Source of the DNA: Ceriagrion tenellum
Taxonomy: Eukaryota > Arthropoda > Insecta > Odonata > Coenagrionidae
DNA length: 64,000 nucleotides
NCBI GenBank assembly: GCA_963169105.1
Contig: OY720635.1
Location: forward strand, 129,437,894-129,501,893
Direction of reading: 5' to 3'
The position numbers were made by a program, and so were the translations under genes. The number at the start of each line of letters is the position of its first letter. Position 1 is the first letter of the stretch. Positions 12,131-25,060 of the stretch are shown here, one piece after another. Under the pieces are notes generated by a model. The model worked only from the letters and a program-made list of their open reading frames with translations. It had not been told where the DNA came from and made no database searches.

Positions 12131-14984
12131 ATGGAGGAAAAAACTTTATCCTCTTTGAAAGGACATTTAACGTGTAAAACGAAAACATTTGAAACTCCAT
12201 TCTACTGGGTTGCTCCTCTGTTAGTATAATTATAAGGTAAAGAAAATAGACCGACACCTTTCCTTTCAAGTAGTGCTATGTTCATTGATGCTAATTCGGA
12301 AGGAACCAATTTGATTCGAGTTATATTTTGTGGAAAAGACAAGCCTCATCAACAATGAGATTTATGACTGTACTGCTTGATTGGATTTTGGTTTTCAGAA
12401 AAGTTCTCATCAGCTCGGTATGTGTACTTCGCCGAAAGTTAGAGTAGAGGGATAGGGAACATTTTTATTTTTGTCTCCTCGTAAAGGACCCATCACAGAA
12501 AAGATTCATTACCTTAACTTTCTTTTTACCATGTATCTTTTTTATAAATTCACGTCAAAGGCTATAATGGTTTGTTTCCTAAGTGATCTTTTTCCAGCGA
12601 AGGACAACTGAGTGACATTTTCCTCAATGTACAATCTCTTCAAAAACATGACATTGTACTGCTTTCCTCTGAAGCTATAGTTTATTTACCCAAACTGGAA
12701 ATCGAGACTCTTACCAGGAAGTATTTGCATCAACGTTCGAGTTTTTTTTAATCTGCAAACTATTTTATAAATTACTTGCGATTATCATGATTTTGTTGAA
12801 ACCAGAAGCTTCGTCAAAACTGGGCCCCGATTTGTTAGAATTCTCTACTGCTCCGTCTCTTCTGATCTCCTCCTCTCCTGCTTTTGCCTCCCTAAGAGGA
12901 ATCCGACTGACTGATAAGTTAAAAAATCGAGGAAAAAACCAATTGAACTGAGGCATGTCGTTGCATTTAGCCTCCTTTTTGAAGTGAGTCGGATTTTTTT
13001 AATTATTATTTTTCGAGCCTCAAAAGCTTGTCCACGCTGTATATTTCGCCATTAAAAAGTACATTTCCCTTTTTTTGCTATTTTATTTTTTTTACGAAGG
13101 AGAGAGGATGCTAACGACGTAAGATATGAGCGAACGAACTTGAAAGTAAATATTAATTTTTAACGGAACTAACCAGCATTTTGTTTGCCGACAGAATGAA
13201 AGTAACTCTTAAGAGAGACCAGATGGGATTTTTAATGCATAGTTTTTTCATTGAATATTATTTCTAACTTTTAGCTCGCATTTAATACCCTTTACTCGGA
13301 GTAGTTTTAACTGCAGTGATTTGCTATTATTCTTACCAAGTGCCACTATATGATAGTATTTTTTGTGTACTGAGGTTTTGTGTGGAAAACTAAAGCATTG
13401 AACAAATGTTGGCTGACCATAAGCGAGAAATTGTGGATCATCTCCCATCAATTTCGTTTTGTGCTTTGTTCAGTCAACGCAAAACATGATGTGTTTGTCT
13501 AGATGCATTTCTTATGAATAGTTCAGTATGAAAATATATATTGATTCTATAGAGAAAGAACAAATGTTGAATTATGGCATTTAAAATGTTTTGATCTTTT
13601 TATAATAAATTGATGTATTTGAATCATTTCATGTCAAGTTGATTTCAGTAATATGCAAGCGTACGAGTCTCCCATTACAATCCTTCCTCAATTAATACGG
13701 ACAACTGAAATAAAGATGAAAGACCGAAGGTCATAGCTTTTGAGAGTACCATAAACCCAAAAGTGTTCTCATTCCCTCTTTTCCCAAACCAAACACCCAG
13801 CATTTATTTATGACTTCCAATAAAACTTCCTTTCATCACACGGGCAAGAGTTATGCCAATGAAGTTCGTTGTCAAATGTCGTCGATCAGAGTTCCTATCA
13901 TCTTTTCACATAAACATAACGATTGCTTTAAATTTTAGCAATCTATTCACAGACGATTAAGGGAAAATAGCAAGGTTTTACATTCTGAATTTAATATTCC
14001 TATTTCACACTGAATAGAATACATTTTATGAGTTACAATACACTCACGTGTGCATCAAACCAGGGGAAACTAATTATTAGTAATAATTTTATAAGTAACT
14101 GAAAAGATATGCTCACTAAAATGACGGAGAAACCAGACTAACTAGATATCAGGCTTCACATTGTTTTGTGACATAGCAATCATTAAAAATAAAGCCAGCA
14201 CAAAGGACGTTCGATGCACTATGGCGTAGGTTTAAAATCTTTAGATTAAAGATTATTCGTAATACCCAGAAGAATGCAACCGTCATCTATATCAGTCATT
14301 GATTCCTGACCTCTACTAAAATTCTACTGAATGGAATAAAATGTGATTTTAGACATGGATAGTTTTTCAACCCATTTATTTTCTCTTTCCAATATTTTAT
14401 CATTTCAAAAACACTAAAAGATTAATATGAAATGTTTTCAGGAATGATCGGTTCGAGAGGAATGAGAAGTAAAAGCTAACTATTTTAGTGTTTCTCTTAG
14501 TTGTTATTGTGCTAAGTCCCATGACCGCGCTATGGGCAGAAAAATTACACCGCTTAACAGGATAACTTGACTCAAATAACGGAGTGATCGCTCGTAATTC
14601 TCGAAATAAACTTTTTAGTTTGCCATTAACCTCAATATTTTTAGTTTATTGTGAGGATAGTAGGATGAAACTTCAAAATGGCCAACACCAATGAGAGGTC
14701 ACACTTCAAAGCTATATTAGTAAAGCGAGAAAATATGTCCTCGAGAAATCTTCGCCGGTAACGGGAAATAGAATGGCTCAGCTCAGTTCAGACAAATGAA
14801 TACCAACCAAGAGCAGTCGGTGCATCAAACGTGTTCGCCTTCATTCGTAGCATAGCATCATGGACTGACTTAACGAAATAGTCTCCCTCGTGGCATTCCA
14901 CTAATATGTTCACACTGCAAAGATAAGGCTGGTTTAGACCCCCTTCCACAGTACATTAAGTCTGTGATTGCCTCATAACCGCAG
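12131..14984. other. AT-rich non-coding stretch
   Basis: No gene, tRNA or clear repeat is seen. Short frames on both strands have no codon bias or motif. Confidence 0.45.
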
Positions 14985-15099
14985 GAGAAAATACGTCGGG
15001 ACGATGTGTTGCCCACTATCACCCAATTTCTACAAGACATTATAACTCCCGAGATGTGGGCAGCTGTACTGACCGGTCATCATGCTACTGAAACCCCAG
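14985..15099 (+). CDS. possible internal exon (weak)
   Basis: A 115-base open block sits between an acceptor-like ACCGCAG (ending 14984) and a consensus donor CAG|GTGAGT (15099/15100). It encodes 38 residues plus one base, beginning EKIRRDDVLPTITQFLQDII and containing EMWAAVLTGHH. The mix of charged and hydrophobic residues looks protein-like. Against it, the pyrimidine tract is poor, the length is short and no family is recognised. The orientation matches the exon at 10718, but that exon is terminal, so this would belong to another gene. Confidence 0.2.
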
Positions 15100-15454
15100 G
15101 TGAGTAGCTACGGCCATTGAAAGAGACGAAAAAGCGTCCATCGGGCTGATCTTGGACCAAACAAATGCGTGTACCAAATGTCATTGCAAGTCATTGATTC
15201 TAAATTTTGTCCAAAAAAACTAATCCGTAAATAAAACAAGCTAAATGCAATAGAAGGTGGCTATCAAAGCTTAGTATTTGTAATATGCTAGTGGTGAATA
15301 AAGAAGAACTCTGCGATTGTCGACTGATATATATTTTTGATACAATCTATGTGGAAGTATTACTTAATTGTGAAAAATATCAGTGGAAAAATGCTCCGAG
15401 TTGTTTCATTATGTAAGTTCCACCAAAAGTCATGCAATGGCGCCATTAATATGA

Positions 15455-16005
15455 TTTGGGCGAAATATCATTAATATACCTAGAAATCAATGAATTTGGT
15501 CTAATTCTAAAGAAGAATATTTTACTCTTCCAAAGATATCAAAATATCAGCCCCTTACCGAACTAATTTCGGAGATTTTTGACGAAAGGTTCCATCCCTT
15601 CAACATGAGAAATAATACTTCTATACACTTCAAAGAGACGCTATTTAAAAAAGTGAGGAATTTCTAACACTTTGATCTGGTCAAAATATTAACAGTGCAT
15701 AGTTTGCATGTTTTCTCGACTATTTTAAAAAAATAATTCACATAGTCACCCCGGTAATTTTATTCAGAATTGCAAAAAAACCTTCCGTTATGAAAGAGTT
15801 TTGAACGTACCTCGTGAAAAAAATGAGTCAAATGAAACACGTGCGTAGTTATTTTCATTTATTTACCAACGATTTCAGCCGTATAAAAGTATTTATGCAC
15901 CATTAATGGTGCAATGTGCTACTTTTGCATCCTACAGCTGCTAAAATTAAGACGAATAATTGGAAAATAGTCTCCAATATGACTATGGAACCATCTCGCT
16001 CAAAG
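15455..16005 (-). repeat. dispersed repeat A, copy 2 (reverse)
   Basis: Reverse-complement counterpart of 9480-9999 and 28170-28625. Examples are GGGCGAAATATCATT at 15459 and the CACCATTAATGGTGCAAT block near 15900, followed by the CCTACAGCTGCT block. It directly abuts repeat B at 16008, raising the possibility that A and B are parts of one longer element. Confidence 0.7.
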
Positions 16006-16007
16006 TG

Positions 16008-16330
16008 CCTTAACTCTTTCACAGCGTATCTGGTTTTCAAAAGCGTTCTTAGAAAATGTCATTCTGCAATGAGAAAACGAAAGTCATATTCGTATTATTT
16101 TTTTCGTATTCGTATTCTTCATGCGTTCACTTGATTCAATTATACCGCACCAGAGATCGCCACTGCCGCGTTCGAATTCGGAGACGTAGCATGAGAGACT
16201 TCGGGAGGTCTGTCGCGGCCAAAGAAAAAGTAATTTCAGGGTCGTGGAGTAAAGTCGATAATCGCGGCGAAGTTTGAAGATTGACTTTTGTTGACTATCG
16301 TGGCGAAAGGAGTAATTTAAGAGGCAGTTT
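16008..16330. repeat. dispersed repeat B, copy 1
   Basis: Matches 30590-30980 in the same orientation, beginning at the shared phrase GTATCTGGTTTTCAA, then AATGTCATT, then a CGCATTCGAATTC-type block, then AAAGTCGAT. The internal AT-rich part is expanded in the other copy. No coding capacity is apparent in either. The open frames across it on both strands are short and unbiased. Confidence 0.65.
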
Positions 16331-18641
16331 ACCGAATCTGCCATTGAATGCATACAGACTTGCACCCACCAGTTCCTGTACACTCACAGGTAACTATTTA
16401 TTTACACTGTGGTTGTTCAGCTCGGCCTATTATCTCCTTCATCGCAAAGGCATTTCAAGATAAAATTCGTTGGGCTCTGTTCCCTGTCATTTATTCCTTT
16501 GCGATGTATTGAATGAAAGGTCCATTACTAGGTAAAACATTTGAAGCATTGAGAAATCCTTACAGGACCCATTGAAATGCCAAGTATACCATATACATGT
16601 AAACATTTAAACATGAAATGTGAATTATGCAGTATACTTAGCATATCAATGTAGATTTTTCTCTCCAGTACTTTCACTCTTTTCTCTCATAATCTACATG
16701 TCAACCAATCCTACCAGTTTGGGTTAGTTGATTTTATTATTGTAACACTAATTATTATATTATTACAGAATTGTTTCTTCAATGCAACAAAATGAAATGA
16801 AGTGTAAATTATGTAGCAAACGTAGCGTTTACAAGGCTTTGATAGTAATTTGTTAAAATTCTCATTAAGGACTTGAAGTTGATTTGAAAGATTTGTCCCC
16901 TTTATGGGTAGGGAAGGGGTCGAATATGTCGGAGGCCCACTCATTAAATGTAACCTGGAGATTTTTTTACGACAGTGCCACTACTATCATTAATACGATG
17001 CGGAAGATAGATCCTCCTATTCCTCCGAATGCAATTTCCCGTTAACAAGTGGTAAACGGAAAGATCGAAGTGACCTTAGCTGTTGAAGACCTCACAACTG
17101 ATGAACCTACTACAGGACTTGTAAAAACTTTCCATCTTCTTTCTTTCCGAGTCGCCCTGATTATAATACCGCAGATTTCGCTCCACTCCCTTTATGCCCA
17201 CCACCTCGTTTCTCCTCTTCCTCCTCCCTCTGTCATAATTCCACAGGCTTTTTGTTTTATACCCAGCTTCTAAAATGGTTATGCGCTACTTCAACTATAA
17301 TTGATCTCACCTAAGTCTTAATTACAGGAATGGTACCGTAACACCATCAAAGACATGAGAAACCCTGATCTGCTCGTAGCATACAAATTTTTGCTAGTGT
17401 TACGTAAACTAGAATGTAAAAATAAAGGAAAGTTTAGTCCTCGTCCTGGTTTAAAACATCATCCAATGTTTTTTTACTGACTGTTTTAGGCAATTTCCCC
17501 ATACAGTTACGTAAGTATAATAATCGCGAAAAGTAACGGAAGTAGTGCATTAATTATTCTAATTTTAAAACTCTCCCTAATACTCCTTAATAATTCCCTT
17601 CTTTCCACCAGAGTTGCCGCGAGAATTAGCAGCCGAAGGCCCGTGGTTTGAGTCCCGGTCCAGACCGGGTTTTTCTTTCGTGGATATTTCATCAAATTTT
17701 CACCTACTATGTTAGAATATTTTCTCTCTAACACTATTAATCATATACACCCTCGAGGCCGAGCACGGGCAAAATTAGCAATAAAGGAGAGTACTCTAAG
17801 AAGACTTTTCACAAATTTTCGCGGGCTTCCGTACGGGTGAGTAGGTCCATGATGGCCTATACAACCTTTATTATTAGTAAAATACGACCTTTGCCAAATT
17901 TACGGACAGAATGCGAATATTCTCCTGCGAGCGAGATTTCTCTGATATCACGGAAACCGAATCGTAAAACGAGGAAAATTTACTCCACACCCTTCGCATA
18001 ACACGCTCGACAATCCGGGTGAGGAATATGAACTCCAATAGCAGACAATTCGCAAGCGGCAAGGCCTGCAAGACAGTTTGGGGATAACCTCACGTGCGAA
18101 AGAATAAAATATGAGAAAGTGAGGTCACGTGTAAGCGAGCGTGCGAGATAGATGATGAGCAACATGCGCACTCACGTGTGGCGCCACCTGCCTCCTCCTC
18201 TCTTTTTTTACGACTCGCAATATTTGGGCAGCCAGCTTCTTTTTACAATACCGTGAACATAATTGGCCCTTCAGGAATGAGATAGTAGAACAAGATGCAT
18301 AGTGGATGAGAATGAATACGTACTGAGGAAAGAAAGGGTGGAAAGGCAAAATACAGAGAGAGTCTCGTCCGTTCATTTGACAGGAACCCAAGACAATGGT
18401 GAAAATTGAACTGCGTGGTTACTTTTCACAAATGATGCCTCTGCACCTTACCCATACCTATTCGGCCAAGTTCGGGCAAATCGAAATGGCATACATCGAG
18501 CGTAGACAAAATTTGCGACTCGTATTGTCTCGAGGGTTGGTCGAAAGTTGAAAAGGTCAACGACTCGGCCGACGGTTCCGCATTACCTATATCCAGGACT
18601 AATAAAGTGAATTTAAAGTCAAAAATTTTGGTGCCAGAAGA
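16331..18641. other. non-coding, no gene recognised
   Basis: Mostly AT-rich with a tRNA-like remnant at 17611-17672 (listed separately). A GC-richer stretch at 18430-18600 is open on the - strand, but the product is not recognisable and no splice sites support it. Confidence 0.4.
17611..17672 (+). repeat. tRNA-like fragment, probable SINE relic
   Basis: GGTTTGAGTCC at 17645-17655 fits the RNA polymerase III B box (GGTTCGANTCC) with one mismatch and is flanked by GC-rich, tRNA-like sequence. The following GACCGGG then T-rich sequence resembles a SINE body. No full cloverleaf folds, so it is not called a tRNA gene. Confidence 0.4.
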
Positions 18642-18965
18642 ATCATAATTCATAAATGTCACCTGCAACAGCCTCAGAGTGATTATAATAGAACTACTTT
18701 GACTGCATGTCCATTAGCAATGCAATATTCAAACAATTATAATGCGTTCTCGAATATTTATTTTATATATTAAACGAGTAACATTGTTATGCATATCAGG
18801 AGCATTTTACATCATAATTCATAAATGTGTCGCTTGCAACGGCCTCAGAGCGATTATAATACAACTACTTTGACTTCATGTCCATTAGCAGTGCAATATT
18901 CGAATAATTATCATGCTTTCTCAAATAATTATCTTACATTATGAAACGAACAAAATTTTTATGTA
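18642..18965 (+). repeat. two-copy tandem duplication, period 169
   Basis: Both units start ATCATAATTCATAAATGT (18642 and 18811) and continue through CCTCAGAG.GATTATAAT, ACTACTTTGACT and TGTCCATTAGCA. Divergence is roughly one base in ten. No frame is shared, so it is non-coding DNA. Confidence 0.85.
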
Positions 18966-20410
18966 CATATATGTTTATATCTATGTTCAAACGGTGAAAA
19001 ACACGTGTGGTGTACACTTAGGCATAACAGATGTCACAGGCGTGTCTGGCAAAAATATAGTTATACACAAAAAAGGAGAAACTCACTCGATTTTCCATTT
19101 CGACGATACACAACCGCCTTCTTCGGAGTAATTGGGGTTTTAGGGTAGGAGGAACCCATTGGAACAAAGGCCTTAGGGCCGGAAGGGCATTAAGGCCACC
19201 AAATTGGGCCCCTATTTTACTCGAAATCAGAGCAGAGGTTTCTTTTTTGGTTTTTTTAAATTACCTGCGACCAAGATATAGCGTTCTAATTTTCGCTATC
19301 GGGTGGCAGAATGTATGAAGTCTTTAATTACTGTAATTTTTAAGCAAGAAAGAAGTGTTGAACAAAATCGATTGTGTTTTCAGTGTCAAAATGATAATAC
19401 TTTCTCCGATATCAACAACGGCACACTTACTTGGTAACCTGACCATTAACGGAAATCAAGCACTCGGGAGTTAAACGGCTTGTATTAACGCATTAAATGA
19501 GCGATATTTGCACATGTGCGCGCATATTTATGTTAATTTATATAGGCGCAAGGGGTTGCAAACATTTTCTCGAAAACCGCCGAACCAGTTCTACTGAGAG
19601 TGGGTATTTTAGAGAATAAGGAATCCATTTCTCCACGTTTAGCTACCGTAAAAGCTTGCAGTTGGCTTAGAAATGACCAATTACGCGGGGATTTAATAGC
19701 GACGAACATATGAGCTTTGCTTTTAAAACTATACTATTATCATCACAAGACTATTTGGGCTGCGGGCTCTAATGTAAACTATTCTAAAGATGAAACCAGC
19801 GTTTAGCACAAGTGTCTTATTAGCGTGGGGGTTTTTCTCGTCCCCTATAAAGCGAGGATTCTTTGTGGATGAAATAGAATGAAATTATATTGAAACTGGT
19901 AATTTGGTCTACCCGAATGTTGACATATAAGGGTTTCGCGGCGTGAGAAATCTATAGGTCCCATATTCGCAGAAAATCGGTTTTATGCAGATATTAAAGA
20001 GCCAAACTTCCCATTATAAATGCGTCGACTGCTACTTCGGTTACTTTTAGAGCTTCGATTACCATCTAGTTATTAAATAGATTACAACCCTGTTTTCTGA
20101 AATAATGTAACGCTATAAAAACTTCTAAATTAACCTAGCTACTCAATTACAATCTCATACCAAAGTGAGAGGATGGTTTAAGCATGTAAAATTCAATGGA
20201 CTGTATAATCTTTGGGAGAACCGATAAGGGTTCGAATTCGAGCCCATAAAACATAATATCTGACCGTATGATGAAAAAATGGGAATCAACGGGCACTTAA
20301 AGACAGCATTTTATTATATGCTTGAAATTATACCCTAATTAGAGCAAAAATTTTACATTGAAATGCAAAACTCATCCCAAATACAGTTATCACGATTTTC
20401 ATGATATATT
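18966..20410. other. non-coding, no gene recognised
   Basis: No exon-like composition. A decayed B-box-like GGGTTCGAATTC sits at about 20229. It is too isolated to call a SINE. Confidence 0.4.
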
Positions 20411-20715
20411 GAGAGTTGATTTACAACATATTAATTTTTCTCCACCAGTGTAGGTAATTTATTTGTGCATTCGCCGAAAGAAACGTGAAAAAGTTTTCAC
20501 GGACCAAATGAAGAGAAAAGTACAAAGGAAGAAATATCAGGAAGTTAATGGAACTAGCATTCGATAGGAAAGGGCGGAGGGCTATTGTCAACCAATCTAA
20601 GGATTGAATGACCAATGATTGAGAGTTTATTTTTAGCATATTAAATTTTCTCAGCAAGTGTGCGTAATTTATTCGTGAATCCGCTGAAAGAAAAAAATAC
20701 CATCAGATCAAAGAT
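20411..20715 (+). repeat. two-copy direct repeat, period about 210
   Basis: Units begin GAGAGTT at 20411 and 20621 and share an imperfect block of about 95 bases, including CATATTAA.TTTTCTC and GTAATTTATT.GTG, then CCG.TGAAAGAAA. About 110 bases of unrelated spacer separate the homologous parts. Confidence 0.7.
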
Positions 20716-20879
20716 CGGTCTCCAGATATTTTCCTTTCAATGGAGGTCATAATCGTTCTCAAACCTTTCGCATTTCCCGACGCAATCAGGAAAGGAATCG
20801 CCTCCACGCGTCACCTCAGAGGCCTGCAAGTTACTACGCAGATACTGATGAAAGGCCAAGCTCCCCGTGGCTATATTGG

Positions 20880-21480
20880 TATGCACCATATAGACGCCCA
20901 CGTATGTACCTTACTCCTCTGAGAAAAGGAGATGCGGCGAGGCAGGGCGAAGGAGTTTGGTCGGAGGGCCGCAGGGGATAGCGAGAGAAACGCGCGATAT
21001 GAGCCGATCGAAAACTTCTGCCTCCCGGCTCAGCGGAGCAACGCAGTGGGCCGGCGGAGAACGACAATATCCCGGCACGTCGTCCCTCGCGGGACGCGCA
21101 TATATCCGCCGCCCGCGGGGTAGAACGCATTGGTGCACCACGTCCGAATGTACGATGCATGAGGTATGCCGCGTCCATACCACCGCTGCTCTTTTTACGG
21201 CCGGTCGGTCGACCGACCGTCGAGTTGCAAGCGCGTCTATTACTTCCTGTCTGCGCCGCTTCGGGCAATCGTGGCGCGGAGTGAATGATCGCACGGACTG
21301 CCTCCGACCGTCAGAAACGCGCCCACGCACACAAATATACGCGCACATACACACACATTTTCGTCGTTCGGATGTCTCGTCGGCGCGGGAGGCTTGCTCG
21401 CTGTGGATAAAGGTGATTCCAGTGAGAACATACCGATGCCCATCATGAGACGGCATCCGCTCCACTCTTGACATTCACAG
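20880..21480. promoter_or_regulatory. CpG-rich patch, possible promoter or 5' exon region
   Basis: The DNA switches abruptly from AT-rich to GC-rich with frequent CG dinucleotides, then back. Open frames occur on both strands at once (up to 187 codons), which is expected where stops are depleted by base composition, so none is called. It contains the 18-base perfect palindrome CGGTCGGTCGACCGACCG at 21202-21219. No TATA box or start can be assigned. Confidence 0.35.
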
Positions 21481-21499
21481 GTCACGAAAAAAAGGTGCA

Positions 21500-22544
21500 A
21501 ATATTTAGGGAATCGTAGTAGGTTAACGAGGAGAGTAGATGGCGTCTTGAAGTACGAAAGCGAATCCCGATTGTTTTTCGAAATACTATATATCTAACAC
21601 GGCTATATCAAGAAATTTTTCCAAAACTATCACGTATAATTGTGGTATTTTTCCGCAATTATTTCCAATTTGGTATTTTTCTAGATACATTTCTACCGTG
21701 CCATGACAATTCCGCTTATAATACTTAAATTTGCGGTATATTCTTTACCTACTTATTCATTCAATTTGGACGATTGCGCACTTACATGGCTTGTGTTCTC
21801 CTTTGTGCTATCGCGCCGTATGGTTCTTTTGTTCTCTCTTGTAAATTACATAAATCATAAATATACAATGAGTTACTTTAAAAATAATCTTAAAGTAACG
21901 AGATACTTGAAACCATATGCATAAAAAATTGTTTAAGTTAACTGTCGCCACCAAATGTGAAAACCAATAACACTGTTGTTTTTTTGGTGACCCGCGTCAG
22001 GAATTTGCCCAGCCAACGTTACTTCCCCTTTGCTGGAGACCTCGTCAGGGCTGAATGACCCTCGATTGGTGTCTCGCAAATATTATACTCAAAAGGAAAC
22101 TTCACTTGCGAATTACAAACAATTTTAGTCGAGATAAACTCGAACTAATGAGTTAAGCAATAAGCAGAAGAATAATATTTATAAGAAGAACAGTGGACAA
22201 CTATTTGACAAAACACTGATGCGGATAGAGCGAAGTACAGAAGTTACTACGACAAAAAAATGCTGCATCACCGATTATGATCAAAACTTGAATGTATTAA
22301 AAAAAATAAGTGAAATATAAACTCGATCGAGAAATGAATCACACAGATTAAAGCAATCACTAACCTACCCTTTGCTTCTGATAAAGGAATTTTGGAAAGC
22401 ACGGAAGACGACCATACTGACAGGAATAAGGATATTCATGTATATTGACAAAACTACGAAGAAATAAAACATTTATTATCATTATAATTCTTAAAAGTTT
22501 AACGTTAAGAAAACCAAGCTAATCATTTTATAAAAAATCAAGAG
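21500..22544. other. AT-rich non-coding stretch
   Basis: No gene or RNA recognised. A GC-richer pocket at 21985-22080 has no frame of interest. Confidence 0.45.
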
Positions 22545-22720
22545 GACAAAATCACTTTTAAACTTGTGCTAAATGAAAAATTTCAGTACATGGGAAGCAC
22601 TCTCACTACCGATGGAACATGCGAGAAAGGTATTGTGAGCAGGATAACCACAGCAAATCAATCTACTGACTGATGGCCCCTGATGATGAATCGCAGAACA
22701 GAAACAAAATTGAGCTAAGA
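22545..22720 (+). mobile_element. non-LTR retrotransposon fragment (reverse transcriptase C-terminal side)
   Basis: The + strand reads EKFQYMGSTLTTDGTCEKGI and then SRITTANQS before a stop. This matches the conserved 'F.YLGS.L..DG..E..I..RI' block downstream of the catalytic domain in RTE/Jockey-like insect retrotransposon polymerases. Only about 50 codons remain and the frame then breaks, so it is a dead fragment. Confidence 0.75.
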
Positions 22721-23927
22721 TTGTCTCAAAAACCATATTTTACAAAAATGTTTAACGAAATATTACATATTCTCGAGCACAACCTACACAATATTAATTT
22801 CTTTTCATTTCGCACCGTAGTGTAATAAGAGTAGCGTATGAATAATGAATGAAGTTGACGAAGCGAGATATGCACACTACTCGTCACAAGCCTCATCATC
22901 GCCTCGGTGAATTTACGTGGCATGAAAGCATCCTTCCAGCCTATCTTTAACGAAAAGCCGACTCGAATAGTCGCTCGGTTCACACGGCAGGAAATAGGCG
23001 GGCGTAAAGCTGACGTCCGTGCAAGGGGAATGGAGTACGGATAAATGACACAAGAGATGATATCATTCGCAGTAGTGTTAGATCACATACACGAGGTGAG
23101 TTTTTAGCGTATAGAGCATACCACAGTTAGTCAACAATATAGGGTGCTTACCACACATAAGGCCACATACTATAGACGTTATGGACAAACGCTTAGCAAA
23201 ACTCATGCTTCGGGTCCCTCCCTTTAGGTCATGAAGGCAACCACTACCAAAACCACACTAAAATTAGGTAATTTCTTTAGGGAAAAATTTTTTGCATATT
23301 GAAAGACTTTTAGGAAAGCATTTAGTGTACTGCATGGCAGGTATTCAGTTTTCTAGCCGCTATTAACAATATCGCACTTCCGGCGTAATGGATTTTTACA
23401 GGGAAAAATACTCTCTCTTAAAACCCATATTTTTTTGAGGAATCGTATCATAGTTGCCTGAAGAGGCGTCATGGCATACCTTTTCATGGACACGAGGAGG
23501 ACAATTTTTAAAGGGAATTGAGATATCGCTCTTGGCCGCGTTATATTTCAAGCGTTACCATGTAATATCGATAAAAAACCTAACTTAAGTGAAGTTATCC
23601 ATATATTTTCAATCATCGAGAGGATAAGTAGTTTTTGGTCACGCAGAGGATTCGCCAAATGTTTTTTCTAACAATACTCATTGCATAAAGCCGAACGAGA
23701 GGTAGAGGAGAATGTGGCACATGCCCTGTTGAAATAGTATTCTAGTAGTGTCAGTAATATCCCTGCAAGCAAACTCTAGGAAGCATGGCAGGAGTGCAAG
23801 TAATATGGGTTTAACTATGTAAGGTTCAATCATTTAGGCGTTTAATCATCGATCATTTAATATAAATTTGATGAAGGTGTCCTCAAAATATTTCAATAAA
23901 AAACTCAAAAAGTAGAAGAAATGAGGA
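22721..23927. other. non-coding, no gene recognised
   Basis: No recognisable gene, RNA or repeat. Confidence 0.4.
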
Positions 23928-24730
23928 GGATATTGAACCACGCAAGCATTGATGACCGAGAGAAAACACTAGTGGAAACGTTACAAAAATAAAATAATCA
24001 GTGCACGACGAGCATAATCATTTAAAATGGCTTTAAGTATGATATTTGAGAAAAAATACTGCGGCTTTAAACATTTTGATATTGTACGATGCGTTTAATG
24101 ACAACGATGATTTACTTATTAAACGCAAGTCTAATAAAGATGGCCTATAATTTCTATTAGAAGTAGCAAAACTAACATAAAATATAAACACCACTATGTT
24201 CGATAAATACACAGGATATTATATCTGAAAGCTTTTATTCCCGCTCCCGTCCACGGAACCACGGAGGCATTGATGACCGAGAGAAAACCAATCAGAATCG
24301 TTTCAATAATAAAATAATCAAGAGCATGATGATCACACGTCATCGAAATACTAAAAAGTATGATATTTGAGAAAAATATCGCGGATTGTTAAAAATTTGG
24401 ATATTGTACGAGGCGTTTAATGACCAAGATGGTTTACAAATTAAACACAAGTCTAATGATGTCAGAGATAGAAGAATTAACATTGTAATGCCACATGGTA
24501 ACGTTACCAAAATGTTACCATGATAATGTTACCATTTGGAATTGCAATGTTAATTCTTCTATCCCTGATACCAAGGAATTTCACCTAGTAATGTCCGAAG
24601 CTATCATCTACTAATGAAGATGGCCTAAAATTGCGGTTAGGAGTAGCAAAACCAGCAATAAAATATAAACACAACTGTGTTCGACAGATGCGCAAGGTAT
24701 CAAAAGTGATAGTGTGCATTCCCGCCCCCC
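23928..24730 (+). repeat. two-copy tandem duplication, period 321, second copy interrupted
   Basis: Shared anchors are GCATTGATGACCGAGAGAAAA (23946 and 24267), AGTATGATATTTGAGAAA and GATGGCCTA.AATT. Unit 2 is longer by about 158 bases because of the palindromic insertion at 24460-24617, which unit 1 lacks. Confidence 0.85.
24460..24617. mobile_element. palindromic MITE-like insertion with 7-bp target duplication
   Basis: CTAATGA flanks the insertion on both sides (24453-24459 and 24611-24617). The undisturbed unit 1 has a single CTAATAA at the matching place, so the insertion is directly visible. Inside, TCAGAGATAGAAGAATTAAC (24462 on) pairs with its reverse complement ending near 24569, giving a long hairpin with GTTACC-rich loop sequence. 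About 40 bases beyond the hairpin belong to the insertion too. Confidence 0.7.
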
Positions 24731-24819
24731 TCACAACCATCTCAAGTGAGCGAAAGAACTCTCTTCCCCTGTAGGCACCCACGATCCAAAAGAGAACGCC
24801 CACGGACTTTCTCGGAGCT

Positions 24820-25060
24820 CATGGACTCCCGTCCGTCACGTCATGCTTGACCCAAGAGTGGGCCATATCAAACGGCGGCCGCCGCCGGACTCGGACCAGC
24901 GGACGATGAAGAAGCGCTAGGCTGGGTCGGAGAGGAACCAAAGGGATGGAGGAAAAAAACCGTATAAAAAATACTTCGAGGGGGATAGGCGGGTCAAGAA
25001 TGTAGGAGCATGCAACCTCGCCCACTCCTCTAAGAGGGCCCGAGGATAGGGAGTGGGCGT
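24820..25060 (+). promoter_or_regulatory. GC-rich patch with TATA box, possible core promoter
   Basis: CpG-rich DNA (GCGGCCGCCGCC near 24874) precedes TATAAAAA at 24963-24970, which would place initiation around 24995. GTCACGTCATG at about 24835 resembles a CRE/bZIP site. No coding exon is recognised downstream, so this is composition plus motif only. Confidence 0.25.

Noticed and set aside
20834..21474. Overlapping 144- and 187-codon - strand frames and a 163-codon + strand frame
   Set aside because: Open on several frames at once in CpG-rich DNA, with no recognisable product.
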